Position numbers and translations under genes: made by a program | Shown: positions 22,582 through 33,951 of the stretch, in pieces | Numbering within the stretch: the first letter of the stretch is position 1 | How the letters are laid out: every line of letters starts with the position of its first letter | The notes under the pieces: generated by a model | What the model saw: the letters and a program-made list of their open reading frames with translations, nothing else | Databases searched by the model: none | What the model was told of the DNA's origin: nothing | DNA from: Tetraselmis striata | Lineage: Eukaryota; Chlorophyta; Chlorodendrophyceae; Chlorodendrales; Chlorodendraceae | Length of the DNA stretch: 64,000 nucleotides | Assembly: GCA_006384855.1 (NCBI GenBank) | Contig: VCJN01003309.1 | Location: forward strand, 1-64,000 | Direction: 5' to 3'

Positions 22582-25500
22582 CGCGGGCCAAGCCGTCCGC
22601 GTTCACTCCGTCCGCGGGTGGAGACCGCGACTGCCGACGAGCTCGGGGGCGGTGCTGCGGGTACGGTGCGGCCCTCTCAACACAGTGTTGACACCGCGAC
22701 GAGCAGGGCACCAACTGCTCGCTGCGCAGGAGCCTGGGACCGTACACCCCGAGCTGTGCTCGTATCCTCACCTGGCCACTGCTGCATCTATCATCACCGC
22801 GGTGACCGATAGGGGTTTCTGCGCGAGACCAGAAAGCGTGGTGCTCCTTCCAGCAGAAGGACGCGGTGTATGGTAGGACTACCGTAGCCTAGCCTGTACC
22901 CTGTAGCCACACTTTGCTGCCCGCCAGTGACCGTAATAATAGCAGGGGTAATTACCCTATTATATTACCGCCCGGTACCGTACACGTCTGTATCTGTGTA
23001 TTTTTTAAAATACATATTATATTTAATTATATTCAAAAATAATACATTGGATGTGCGCAGGTGGCAGATACACCTTTCCACTCAAGTCCAAGGCCACTTT
23101 CTCGCCGAATCCGAGCTTACGAATAGTAGGGCAGCTGAATATAGGGTTTCTGACCTGAAATCCTGGAATGTTGCATATTTATGCTCAGCCTTATTTATCA
23201 CCACATTAGGGTGTAAGCAAGCTCTTTCGCCCTACAAGTGTCCTACACGAGTGGCATCTACGCCAAATTGAGCGTTTCCAGGACCCCCACAACAACAGGG
23301 CTTGGTGCCCCGCACACCCCGCCGCGCATGCATAGATCATTGCATGGTGGGATGGCCATGGGTGGGCGAGGAAACATGTGTTAGAAAAGAGGCTAGGATA
23401 TTTGGGGGTGGGGTGAGGCCATAGTGGCGTGCGCCCGTGCACGATGTGGCGTGATACCATCGCCGCCGCAGTGCTGCCTTGTAGTGCAGCTCTGAAGCTC
23501 GCGTTGTCGCTCAGTGCGGTGCGAGGATACGTCAGAAGAATTTATATGAATAGCACTGCTAGAATATACGCGAGGGGGGCTACAAATTTCCCAAATTTCC
23601 CTGTGGCAGCACGGTCGTCCGAGGTCATTTAAACACTTTAACGATTTTTAGAAATAACAGGGAAATCTTACTTCTGTGTCAGCATGTGATCACCACATTC
23701 GCGTGGAACTTTAAGCCTAGTGGATCTCAAAACCTGATAAACGGGGGCAGGACAGTGTGTTGCGTGCACTCGTAAATAGATATCTCATACTCTGAGATGT
23801 GTCTATTTACATGCACATGCCCCCTTTGAGCGATGCCCGCGGCCGCCCTGCCGGATCCCCCCTTTCACAACACTATTTCCACCAGCACATTGACGCATGA
23901 AGGTGCACGCCATTGCTGTCCCACTGGGCTCACGATGGCGCGCTATGAGCATGCGCGGCCATGCACGGCTATAGAAAAGCTTTGCCCTACGGCGACAGAG
24001 ACAGCGAGAACTCTCTCCCGCCTGCGCGTGCAGCGACCACATCCGCATTTTGTCCGTGATTTTACCTATAAATAAACCATCGTCATCGACACGTAGGGCT
24101 TGGTCAATGTTGTGAATGACCTAATTTCAATGCCCTACGCGCATGGTGGATAGTTATCATACCAAGGGTGAATTGGTATGAGTACGGGGGCAGCGGTGTC
24201 CCATGCCAATTGTATGCACACGAGGGGCGTAATTTGTGGTTTTGAAGCGCTAGCGCCAGATGACACCTTGCTTTTGCCTAAATGAAAGTGTTGACGGCAA
24301 CGGCTACTGCGTGGCAGTATCAGTGTATCGCGCTAGCGCGGCATTCCCCCCCAGCCGTACAACCCTGAGTAACATGCATGCACGCGCGGACGGCCTCAGT
24401 GTAGCCGCGCATGTGGATCAAATTCACAAACCCCATATTTATGTGGAGGGGTGCAGCTAGCAGCAGTCGCTATAATACTAGTCGCCATATACCAGTATGT
24501 CATCCCACTCGCGGACTCGCGGATGCTGCCCAGCACATCGTACTTCTTTTCCGCCTGCCCCAAGGACGGCCGGACCGGCACCAATGAAATCTTATTGCAG
24601 CGTCTCTGCTACGACTACGGCCTTTCAGCATCAGGCATCAATTCTATCAATCTGCCAGTCACGGAAGCTCGGCCCTGGCCCCTGGGAAGCCAACGCTCGT
24701 CCATTATAATTGTCGTTAAGCAAAATAGCAAAGTTCCAAAGCATTCCGCAGGCTGACGAATAATTGAAGATCAGTGACGGAAGTCGTCAATTATGCACTG
24801 TTTTACATTATTCCTACAACCTGCCGGCTGCTGCCCGCATAGTTATTTTTGTCTGCTGTGTGTACGCGCGCCGAAAAAGCCATGCAACATATTTATCTTA
24901 GCAGCCTTGCTGCCTAACCTGCGGCAAAGCGCGCATCAGCAGTCGACTAGGCATATGCAGCGTTGACCTGAAGATGTTGGTGATGAGCGCTGCTCAATAA
25001 TTATGCTAAGCACAGCGCTGCTGTGGCACAGTAGCAGACTGTCATATTTTGCTGATGATAGTGCGCAGTTGATGATGAGCAGCTGCTTGCTGATCATATC
25101 ATGCTGAGCCGCAGCCGGCAGACGACAAGGTATCCGCGCAGGTGGTGCAGCAGCAGCATCGTCGTGTCCTACATTTCACTTGACATATCGTCAGGCTGAG
25201 CATATATATTATAATTGATCGTCAGCACAAGTGCCGGAGTAAAGTGACGCGACGTAGTGTGAACACGCTTTACGCAAAACATTATTATTGGACGCGCATG
25301 CTGGGTGCGTGTGAATTTTGTTCTAGCCCCTAACTGCGTCCCCGTATATCCCCCTCTTCCCATTCCAGCGTGAATGGGTTATGAGCTCTACTGATTGCAC
25401 TATCTCAGCTAGTCTGGCAGGGGCGAAGCAATAAAGCGGGACGTTGTGGGCAGCAGCTTTAGCGTGGTCATTATGAGCTGTAAAAAGCTATATAATTGAC

Positions 25501-27397
25501 ACCATATCTAATCGTTTTTGCCCTACAATCGCTGCTGCTGATGCTTCAGCACGACAAAGTTGGTCACTGCATCACAGCAAGACACCACCTGTACAGTAGT
25601 ACTCAAGATTGCTCAGCGCAGTAGAGTTCAGGGTATTCTTACAATTATTTGTCGCTAGCTATGCAACTGCGCTTGAAATGGCAACACTGACCACGCAGCT
25701 AGGCAATGACGGCATCCAAGTGCATAGAGCTTAGTGCAGATGCGCCGCTTACTATGGAATATTATTTTTTTCGGTGGGTCAAAGCAGGCGGGGCGGGAGG
25801 GGGAGTATTTGCAGGGACCCCCTCCGCCGGGCGGGGAAGAGGTGCCGCAGCTCTGCTGCGTGTAGTATTCTTATGCTGGTGGCACACTGCTGATATCCAG
25901 CGAATTCCGCCGTTAGACTGGTAGAATGACACCTGGCATCTGGCAGCCGGCCGCCCAGCCCTCACCCCTGACAAATCGTTCTGGACATGAAGCTGGGCAA
26001 TAGAGGGGAACTTTTGTCAGCGGCGCGTATGGTCGCTATCATATGTCTATATACAGTTCGCGTTCTAGGGTTTTTCGGCTGGGACATCGCTGCACAGGCA
26101 TGGGTATGTAATACAGATACATCGCGGAATAGCTGCTGAGGCGCAGCATGTGCATTGTTCGCCCAGGGATTCAGCTCTAAATCATGCATTGTGAGGCCTT
26201 CACACCCTCACCGCACACGGTAAACTGTTCAGGCACTGCCCAACATACATTACACGCCACAGATCAGCACACTGTCAGCACGATTTCAGCAAATTCTGAA
26301 CACACAGCTATTCGAGCCATAGACACAATACACTGGCCATTGACTCGTCGACGCGGATAGCTCGCGCTTCTGCTTGAGGCCCGAAAGGGCAACTGTCAAG
26401 TCGGTGTTTCCTCCCAGTGCTGGCGACACTTGCGCAGCATCGAGCGCGCTGCGGCAGGCGTTGTCATCGGATGCCAGCCTCAGGTCAGCTGACCTTTGCG
26501 AGCCAGACCGCTCAAAGAAATGGTGAAACAACCAACTTCGGTCGCCATGCTGAGCGCGAGTGATTGCAGAGGTCGCTGCGGTGCATCACCAGTCAGATCA
26601 TCATCACACGTGCGTGATCATTGAATGATGCGAGCCCTGCAGTGTCATGGAACAATCCACTGTGTGGTTATATGTGCCCTGCATCTAACCACTTCATGCA
26701 AGAGGGTCCTCCGGGATGACCGCATCGCGACAACAGAGCTCCATGATTCCGTTGCTGCGAAAGCTCGCCAGTGGTGGCCAGGAGCCCAACAGTATTCGCA
26801 GGATGTTTGCCACGGGGAGGTATCGCGACGGGCAGCACCGTAGCACTGGCGAAAAGCAAGCGTTGATTATCTGCGTTGATGCGTGCGGCTGCTTGCGGCC
26901 TTAGGCTGGGTTTCTGCCTGCTGTGCTGGTCTTTATTCATGAGGTAGACCAGGTGACTGTATCGAAACCTGCTAGGCATGTATCTCCGCAGGTGTACGTC
27001 TCGTCTTGTAGTTCTGAATGTGAAGGCCCAGAGTTGTGGACTCCTGCTATTCAAGTCATATGCGCCAAGCGCAAGCGGTACCTGGACATGGCAGGCAGTC
27101 CTTGCTTCAGCGCGACGATATGAGGTACTGAAGCGCCAGCATCCTTTACGGACCAAAGCGCGTATGAGACCATTGCATGGCCAATACTGCGCCTAGGCAA
27201 CGCGCGCGATGGGTTTTAGAAAGAAACCTCTCATCCGTGGCCTGACGACTGAGCGAAGGATTGCCGGATGATACGCTCGGCGCCTGTCCTTCACAACGTG
27301 CGTTGACAGTCGCCAGTGCCAAGGATTTCCGCTCGCACGTGAACCTGAATGACGACGGGCCAGGTTGGGAAAAGAGCGTGTGTGTGTGTGTGTGTCT

Positions 27398-27434
<37 letters not shown>

Positions 27435-28204
27435 ATAACTAAAACTAAGCACGTGAAGGCGCGGAAGGGCCTACCCTTACGTGGGGGTCACCTGGTGCGA
27501 ACCTGGTGCTACTCGTCGTTCGATCGCGGGCGTGTGGGCAGGCTAACTCGGGGCAGGTCAAGTTCACACCGAAGGGTAGCAACACACCAACAGCGTACTG
27601 AGGCCGGTCGGTGCGGCAAAATAACAGGGATCGGTCAATCGCCAGTCGTACCGCTGACCACCAGTTGCACAGACCCCTCAGCGACCATGGCTCTCAGACG
27701 TACAGGTATTCCAGCTGTAGACGTCTGAACGGGCGTCGAGTCAGTATTGTTTCGGATGCGCTGAGTCCATCCCTTTCCAGGCTGAATACCATACCATCCA
27801 TCGCAGCGTAGTTCGAATCATACCCTGTTTGGATGGGAGATTGAAATGGTGTGGAGGGTGCGAAGCAGGAACATTTCTCCTCTGTATGGGATGTCAGCGG
27901 AGAGTGGACGTGATCAGCCGTACAGATCTATGATCGCACACGCCTGTAAAAACTCAGAGCGCTGCACAGATTCAGAATAAAAGGACCGGTGGAGGATATT
28001 ATGTTCATCTATTTACAGCGGAGGACGCAAGGGCCAACAGGTAGCGGGCTGCCTACAATGTAGACTTTAGCCTAAGCTGGCTCGTTGCAAATTCCCGATC
28101 TGGTCGGGCGGGAGCTGACGGGAAGCCAGACCAGCAGTGCTATTTATTTAACTATTATCCAGTGAGCAGAGCGCTTGATCTGCAAAAGGGCATCAGAAGA
28201 TAGT
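22582..28204. other. Long region without a supported gene
   Basis: AT/GC-mixed DNA with many stops. The left end is the CHERP promoter region. Open stretches that might be exons are 24373-24756 (+), with a hydrophobic run LAAVAIILVAIYQYVIPLAD after a possible CAG acceptor, and 26668-27156 (-), 162 codons of no recognisable family. Neither has supporting signals strong enough to call a gene. A short (GT)n next to a 32-bp G run lies at 27377-27431. Confidence 0.4.
27400..27431. repeat. Longest G run in the window (32 bp), next to (GT)n
   Basis: Pure G from 27400 to 27431, immediately preceded by a GTGTGTGT microsatellite. Such length is prone to polymerase slippage, so the exact count may be unreliable. 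Confidence 0.85.
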
Positions 28205-28705
28205 CTACATAGAGGACACGCAAAGCGCGCCATCCTTCTCGTAACCGTCCATGCAGTCGGGGGTGTCCTCGTCGTCGGCCTCTTCGCCCAGTTCGTTGAC
28301 GCACTCGCCGTTGACCATGGTGAAACCTCCCTGGCACATGCACTTCTCCACAGAGTCGACGCACTCGGCGGTCTGGTCGGCGCAGGAGCCCTCGGGGCAC
28401 TCGAAGCGGCAGGAGGGACGAGGAGGGTACTGCTGGTCGAGGCAGTGGCCGGTGATGTCAACGCACTCGCCGTCATCGGTCATGAGGAAGCCCTTGTTGC
28501 ACAGGCAGTCCTTCAGGCCGTCGACGCAGCTGTTGCCGGGAATGACGCACGAGTTCTCAGGGCACATGAAGGCGCACTCATCGCGGGGGGGATCAGCCAT
28601 CGTGCGGCACGCGTCGAAATCGCCCTCAGGCATCTGGATGGACTGCGCGCTGGCGGCGACAGCCACCAGGGCCAGGACTGCCATACGAGCGTAGAAAGAA
28701 GCCAT
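28205..28705 (-). CDS. Secreted cysteine-rich protein with two 55-residue TIL/EGF-like repeats
   Basis: Intact single-exon ORF of 166 residues. Residues 1-20 are a signal peptide (AVLALVAVAASA, cleavage after ASA). Cysteines at 33, 44, 48, 53, 60, 67, 69, 81 are repeated at 88, 99, 103, 108, 115, 122, 124, 135, an offset of 55 (54 for the last). The C-x-C-x2-G-F-x-M...C end of each repeat is TIL-like (trypsin-inhibitor-like) or EGF-like. A third half-repeat holds Cys 151 and 162, after an acidic linker (EEADDEDTPD). It is likely an extracellular, disulfide-rich wall or defence protein; inhibitor activity is only a family-based guess. An AATAAA-like motif lies ~60 bp past the stop. No neighbours suggest its pathway. 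Confidence 0.8.
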   Translation of the reverse strand: MASFYARMAVLALVAVAASAQSIQMPEGDFDACRTMADPPRDECAFMCPENSCVIPGNSCVDGLKDCLCNKGFLMTDDGECVDITGHCLDQQYPPRPSCRFECPEGSCADQTAECVDSVEKCMCQGGFTMVNGECVNELGEEADDEDTPDCMDGYEKDGALCVSSM

Positions 28706-28821
28706 TGTCGGCTGGAGAGTCGTAAATAATGGAGTTTAAAAAAGGTGAGGACGAGGGTGTGTTTGACCCCGGCAACCGGGCGGCAGCGCAATAAGTACCT
28801 GCATGTAGTCCGTCGAATGAA

Positions 28822-28856
28822 GACGCCCCGCCGAGGCGTCGGGCCGGCGGGGCGTC
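28822..28856. other. Perfect 12-bp inverted repeat (hairpin)
   Basis: GACGCCCCGCCG (28822-28833) pairs perfectly with CGGCGGGGCGTC (28845-28856) around an 11-nt loop. It is all but pure G/C and would form a very stable stem. It lies about 120 bp upstream of the start of the cysteine-rich gene. Confidence 0.8.
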
Positions 28857-31300
28857 AGTAGCGCTGGCGGAGGCTATTCCGCATTACGTTATCGTTCCGT
28901 AGTATCTTATCGATATGATCGTCCTGCTGCTATCGCGCCCCATCACGCCCTGACCGAGTGACCGACGCGTCACTACTCGTCAGTCGATCAGGAGGACGAC
29001 AACTGATTTAAGTACTGACTTTTAATTGAAAATTTGAAAACGTGAGCACCGTATCATGAGATGTTGACCGGCGAACAGTCGTGTCGAGATGTAGGATAGG
29101 TACTTGATACATACGGGGAAACACTACTACGACGATTGGCGACTGGTTGACTGGTTTATTACGGCACAGCTGGCGGCGGAGCCATCATATCTATAAAATC
29201 GTTCCACGGAGCGCACCCAGCGCGGGTGCCAAATCGGAGAACTTATATTGCGAAATATGAATTTCGCAGTACGTTATTTGGTGCTCTAGAATAATGTATC
29301 GTGTTTATCGCTTATTTCCCGGTATATTTCGCTCGTGTGCTGCGTAACAGTGCGCGAAAACGGCCTCCTGCTGTCGGCTGCAACTGCAGACGGGCAGTGC
29401 CCGTTCGGCTCACGGAGGGGGGCCATGCTCACGGCCTCATACCCGAGCCGATCGGGCACCACCTGCCCTGGAAACAGGATATCAGGAGATGCGTCCACTG
29501 CTTATCTCATAGATAGGGATGCTTTACAAAAATTGAGCTAGATGTCGGGGGCTCCAGGGACAGTGCCCCATGTGCTTCCGATTCAAGAAACCGTCCAATC
29601 TTGGAATTCGCGTTTTCGGAAATACACTCCCGGCCTGAACCCCTCCCGCGGGAGCAGCGGCTGAGGCAGCCCTAAGGATAACTTATGATTACATGAGCCA
29701 GCTGCAAAATTCAAGAAATCCATACGGATAACTTAATATCGATCGTATGAGCGCTAGTAGAGTAGGCCCATACGCAGGGCTGACGCCCGCTGGCGGTAAG
29801 TTTGCGGTCAATCTCGGTCGATGCCGGCCCGATGGGGCCGACCGACCCCGATTTTCCGCGCTCTCGATCCCCTCCCCCATAGGCATCCCCTGCCACCCGC
29901 AGCTTACTATTTAGCCCACCGCAAATGTACCAACCCAGGGCCTAGCTCCTAGGGTTGCGGTAGAGCCCATGATTGGCTCATGAGGTGGTCGGTGCGCGGT
30001 GCCCCATCCCCCGTATTTTGAGCCGAGATTAGATAAACGGGCTGAATAGGGGGCCGGTCAACCACCACCCGTAGATGAGTGGTCGACGCGCCACCCATCT
30101 ACCTACGCCTGATCCTTACCTGGTACTGAAGGCCACTCTACTCAGGTGAGGGCCACTTACCTGCGATACCCATAGCTATACAGTAGGGACCAATATGGGT
30201 CGATTCGTCTGCCTGTAGGTACACCGGGAGCCGATGGAGTGACAGGTACAGGTAGCGACTACCGGTAGCGGTGAATTTTAAAAAGATGGGGGAAATACGG
30301 GTAACGGGCGGAGGTGAGACACGGGCTGAATCGCATGATTCTTCCCCCGTGCCTCACCAAATCCCACACGACTCGGCTCATATCCCACCTCTAGTTCCTA
30401 AGAGGCCATGGGGGGTGGTCGAGAGGTTATCGTTCATGTGTGAACTTCTAGTGGCCGATTCGGGGGTGGGATGGAGGCGGTCCTTGTGCGGTACAGGAGA
30501 CGGGGTACACGTGCAATATATATATAGCCGATTTAAAACACTACCGTGCGGGTGCGCGCCGTGATCAGCTGAATGATATTCTATAAAATATCGATATGGT
30601 CGTCGCTTCGCCGCCTGCTCACCTGCTGTGCCGTACCTCCGTAAGGAAGGACATGTACCGTAGTAAAGCGAATAGAAGAATAGCGAGATGCCCTGTATGT
30701 TTGAACACGCCCCATGTTTCAACACTATCAGTATTCTCCGCATGTCGTTGCTTCATGGCAGTAGGTGAGGGGTTTCTATACAGGGTTAATGCCAGGGTTG
30801 GGCAGACCCTGGGTAGGACATGCCCAAACCTGGCAGACCCGAGGGAAGACCTGGTCTGCACGACTAGGTCGGTGAGAATCGCGACAAGCAGACCCGGCCC
30901 GGGTAGCTAGGAGTCTACCTGAAGGTCTGCCCGGCGGACGCCTACCCGGATGGCATACCCGTCTAGCAGACCTTGGGCAGACCGCCGCCCGGCCGTCGCG
31001 CAACCGACCCACGCGCCGTCGCGAACTTAAAACCGAGATGAGAGCAACCCCATCTATCGTTCGCACGCCATTGTTCTTTAACTGAGGTGGTGGTTTATGT
31101 GATAAACACCGTTGAAAATTTGCGTTTTCCATTGCCAAGTACTAACTTTTTATACATGTCTGACGTCCGCAACTCACCAACGAGCTCATTCCTGGCATGC
31201 GGAAGTGCCGCCAAATCAATGGTTGGCGCTATGCATAGTCATTGCGATGTGCTATGATCTTTGGATGTCGCGCGAGGGAGAGGATGTGATGAGTCTGCAG
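28857..31300. other. No gene; scattered short repeats
   Basis: Stop-dense in all frames. GGATAACTTA occurs twice near 29676 and 29726. Between 30790 and 31000 the word GGCAGACC or its reverse complement occurs about six times in a degenerate arrangement. Nothing coding is supported. Confidence 0.45.
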
Positions 31301-31308
31301 GTTGCTCA

Positions 31309-31455
<147 letters not shown>

Positions 31456-31499
31456 ACCGTATCAATTACGAGGTGAATTTGTATTCTGTCTGTCTGCCT

Positions 31500-31954
31500 G
31501 TCTGTCTGTCGCCGGACTTCGGAACGATTTCGCATAGATTATTATCTAGATCGAAAATTTATATGTTAAAGATTCCGTCACAATTCCGCACAGGCCAAAA
31601 TAACCGTCGCGCTGACCTGCTGACTACCTGTACGGGTACGGGTACATGTTCCGGTCGGCCGGCCGGCCGGCCGCCGCGCCGGTCGGACCGGTCGTCGCCG
31701 TTGGTCAGGACTACGGGGCGGGCATGGCGCAAAGCGCCGAGCCCGCCGCGTGGACCGGACCCGGACGCTGGACGCCGGACGACCGTCGCCCGTCCGCCTC
31801 GCCGCCCGTCCGCCTCGCCGCCCGTCCGTCGACGGACGCCGGGCCCCGGGTCAGCGGGTCGGCAGACGCGGGGCTGTACAATGTAGCGACTACGATACTA
31901 CGATTGATCCCTGAGGCTCTGTATTCCACACTCTTGCAACGATTCTACGATTAT

Positions 31955-31960
<6 letters not shown>
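31500..31960 (-). repeat. Reverse-oriented copy of the 7.2-9.7 kb repeat unit
   Basis: Read on the minus strand it has the same landmarks in the same order as the tandem units: GAGTGTGGAATACAGAG, TTGTACAGCCCCGCGT, the CGTCCGGCG-rich core, then TATTTTGGCC and the AT-rich end. It is a single copy bounded by microsatellites on both sides, as in the array. The open frames it contains are compositional. Confidence 0.85.

Positions 31961-32013
<53 letters not shown>
31958..32013. repeat. (AC)n microsatellite
   Basis: Near-pure CA dinucleotide repeat abutting the reverse-oriented repeat unit. Confidence 0.9.
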
Positions 32014-32019
<6 letters not shown>

Positions 32020-33160
32020 ACAATGCAGAAGTACAGCCGTGTCGTAGTAGCCGACGTCCCCACCCGAGTAGACGACGTGGCCAACGTTCCGAGTATGGAG
32101 CTCTCGAGGTCGACGGCGGTAGGAGGTTGGCAGGGGCGGGGGGGGGGGGGGGGGGCAGCGCTGATCCTAGTGGCAAAAGCTTGCTGCAAGTGGCTGCACT
32201 CTCGGTGCGGGGGTGCATGCTCGATGTCGGCATCATCGGCGTGCTGGTCGCATCGTACGGAGACGTTGCGAGCTCGGGGCCGTCGCACCGCCCGCATTTA
32301 AATTGCGCTGCGAAGTCGACGACTTTACCGACTATGGTGTCGCCCGGGGTGACCAACGCAGGGAATGAAGGGCAGCAAAAAGGTAGCAACACAGCTTGTC
32401 ACAGTGTCTGCTCTGCGTGCTCTTTCCGACCTGGCGGCTGTATGTGGGGCGCACTGACCCCGGTGGCCAGGATTCGGCGGGTCGTCTTGTAGCTACGGAA
32501 GGGGTTTCGGAGCTTCCACACATACTAACTAGTCGCAACAGGGAGTGCATGTCTACCAGATGAATAAACACGTTCATCAAGTTCGTCATCAACAATGATT
32601 TAACACAAAAAGTGTCAGGTTGTTCACTTGTGAAAGTAGCTTTTTGTTGAGCCATTTTGCACGAAATTCTCAAAACGCGTGTTTTTGAGGAAAAAATTGC
32701 ACTCAATTCCATTGTTTGCACTCAATTTCACTGTTTGCCCGCGCAAAACATGTAAAATTGGTCATGGGCAGAGCGAATGCGAGGAAAAACCTAAGTCAGG
32801 ACGCGCGCCACCCCATCAATTCATTGTTTTTGACGTCGTATGATTGTGGGGCAAGCGTGCGACGGCAACTACTTGAAGTGTCTAACAGTTACAGTGCTCA
32901 AATCGCATTGTCTAATCGGCACGAGTAGCCAGCAGTCGTATTCTCCCCCCCCCCCCCCCCCCAGGGCCCCTACAGATACGTACAGCACCATCTTAATGTT
33001 TATCACACGCGATCATCATCAAACTCGTCAAGTACTTCATTGCTGTCAGAAAAAAGATGTGCGTTCGTACTAGGCTCGTCGCCTTAACCAGCTCTTACTC
33101 ATGTGTTGAAATTCTATGTTGCGATCAGGTACATGTATATCCGATCATAAGCATGTAACA
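32014..33160. other. No supported gene; G and C runs
   Basis: A GC-rich open patch at 32100-32490 follows an 18-bp G run (32138-32155) but has no recognisable motif. AT-rich after 32560. An 18-bp C run is at 32945-32962. Confidence 0.4.
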
Positions 33161-33532
33161 TTCGAGGCTATATTCGTCTCAAAAGAGCGCTCTTGCTACA
33201 TGGCGGCAGTATACGGTACATATACACGTCAACTCAGGTCCACATTGTACTAGTACTCGTATACTTGTCACCCTACATCCCTCCTCCCCCCTCCCCCCCC
33301 CCCCCCCCCCCCCCCTCCTTCCCCACCCCGCAAGACACTGATCAATTCTCGACAACAGTGGGGATCAAAACGGTGACCTCTAGGTCCGTGGATCGAAACA
33401 TGCTCCGAAACCAGTGTAACATTCGAGGCGGCATTCGTCCCAAAAGTACAACTTGCCACGTGGCAGCAGTATACCGTAAATATACCGTAGACTCAAGTAA
33501 ATATCGTACTAGTACTCGTATATTTATTGTCA
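33161..33532 (+). repeat. Two ~112-bp direct repeats with a C run between them
   Basis: 33161-33271 and 33420-33532 share CATTCGAGGC, GGCAGTATAC and GTACTAGTACTCGTATA in the same order and spacing, with moderate divergence. A 23-bp C run (33293-33315) lies between the copies. Confidence 0.75.
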
Positions 33533-33567
33533 CAAGCGGCTTGGCTGCTGTCAGCCACACCATCAAC

Positions 33568-33951
33568 ATGCTTGAGCGCGTGCGGGAGCAGTGCGGTCCG
33601 TGGTTTGAGGTTTCAGAGCGCGGTCCTCTTTTTACTGCCCGCCGTCACATGGCCGAGCTGGGCTATTCTGCGTCGCCGAAGGCTGAGGCCGGGGAGGGTG
33701 CCACTCGACGAGCCCTCGAGCAGTTAAGACACCTCTGCCCTACCGGAAATTCACATGGAGGGGCAGGAGCTGGAGGATGTCGTCGGGAAAGGGGACAGCG
33801 GCGCCTTTCAGACAGGCTCATAGAGTACAGCCGTGGCGAGGTCTCACAGATCCCACATCTCAGTGGTATCGGAAAAACTCACGGAGACAAATTGCGGCGC
33901 CCTGGCGGGCGGACCGCGCCTAGTGGACTCTCAAGCACGCTGAGGTGCTAG
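33568..33951 (+). CDS. Weak hypothetical ORF
   Basis: 127 codons from an ATG at 33568 (begins MLERVREQCGPWFEVSERGP). The first ~60 residues look protein-like (charged/hydrophobic periodicity, GC-rich third positions); the rest drifts into Gly/Arg-rich sequence. It may be the first exon of a gene with a donor near 33760. No family recognised. Confidence 0.2.
   Translation: MLERVREQCGPWFEVSERGPLFTARRHMAELGYSASPKAEAGEGATRRALEQLRHLCPTGNSHGGAGAGGCRRERGQRRLSDRLIEYSRGEVSQIPHLSGIGKTHGDKLRRPGGRTAPSGLSSTLRC

Noticed and set aside
24373-24756. Frame with a hydrophobic run, perhaps a membrane-anchored enzyme exon
   Set aside because: No ATG start, no family match and uncertain splice sites; kept only as a note.
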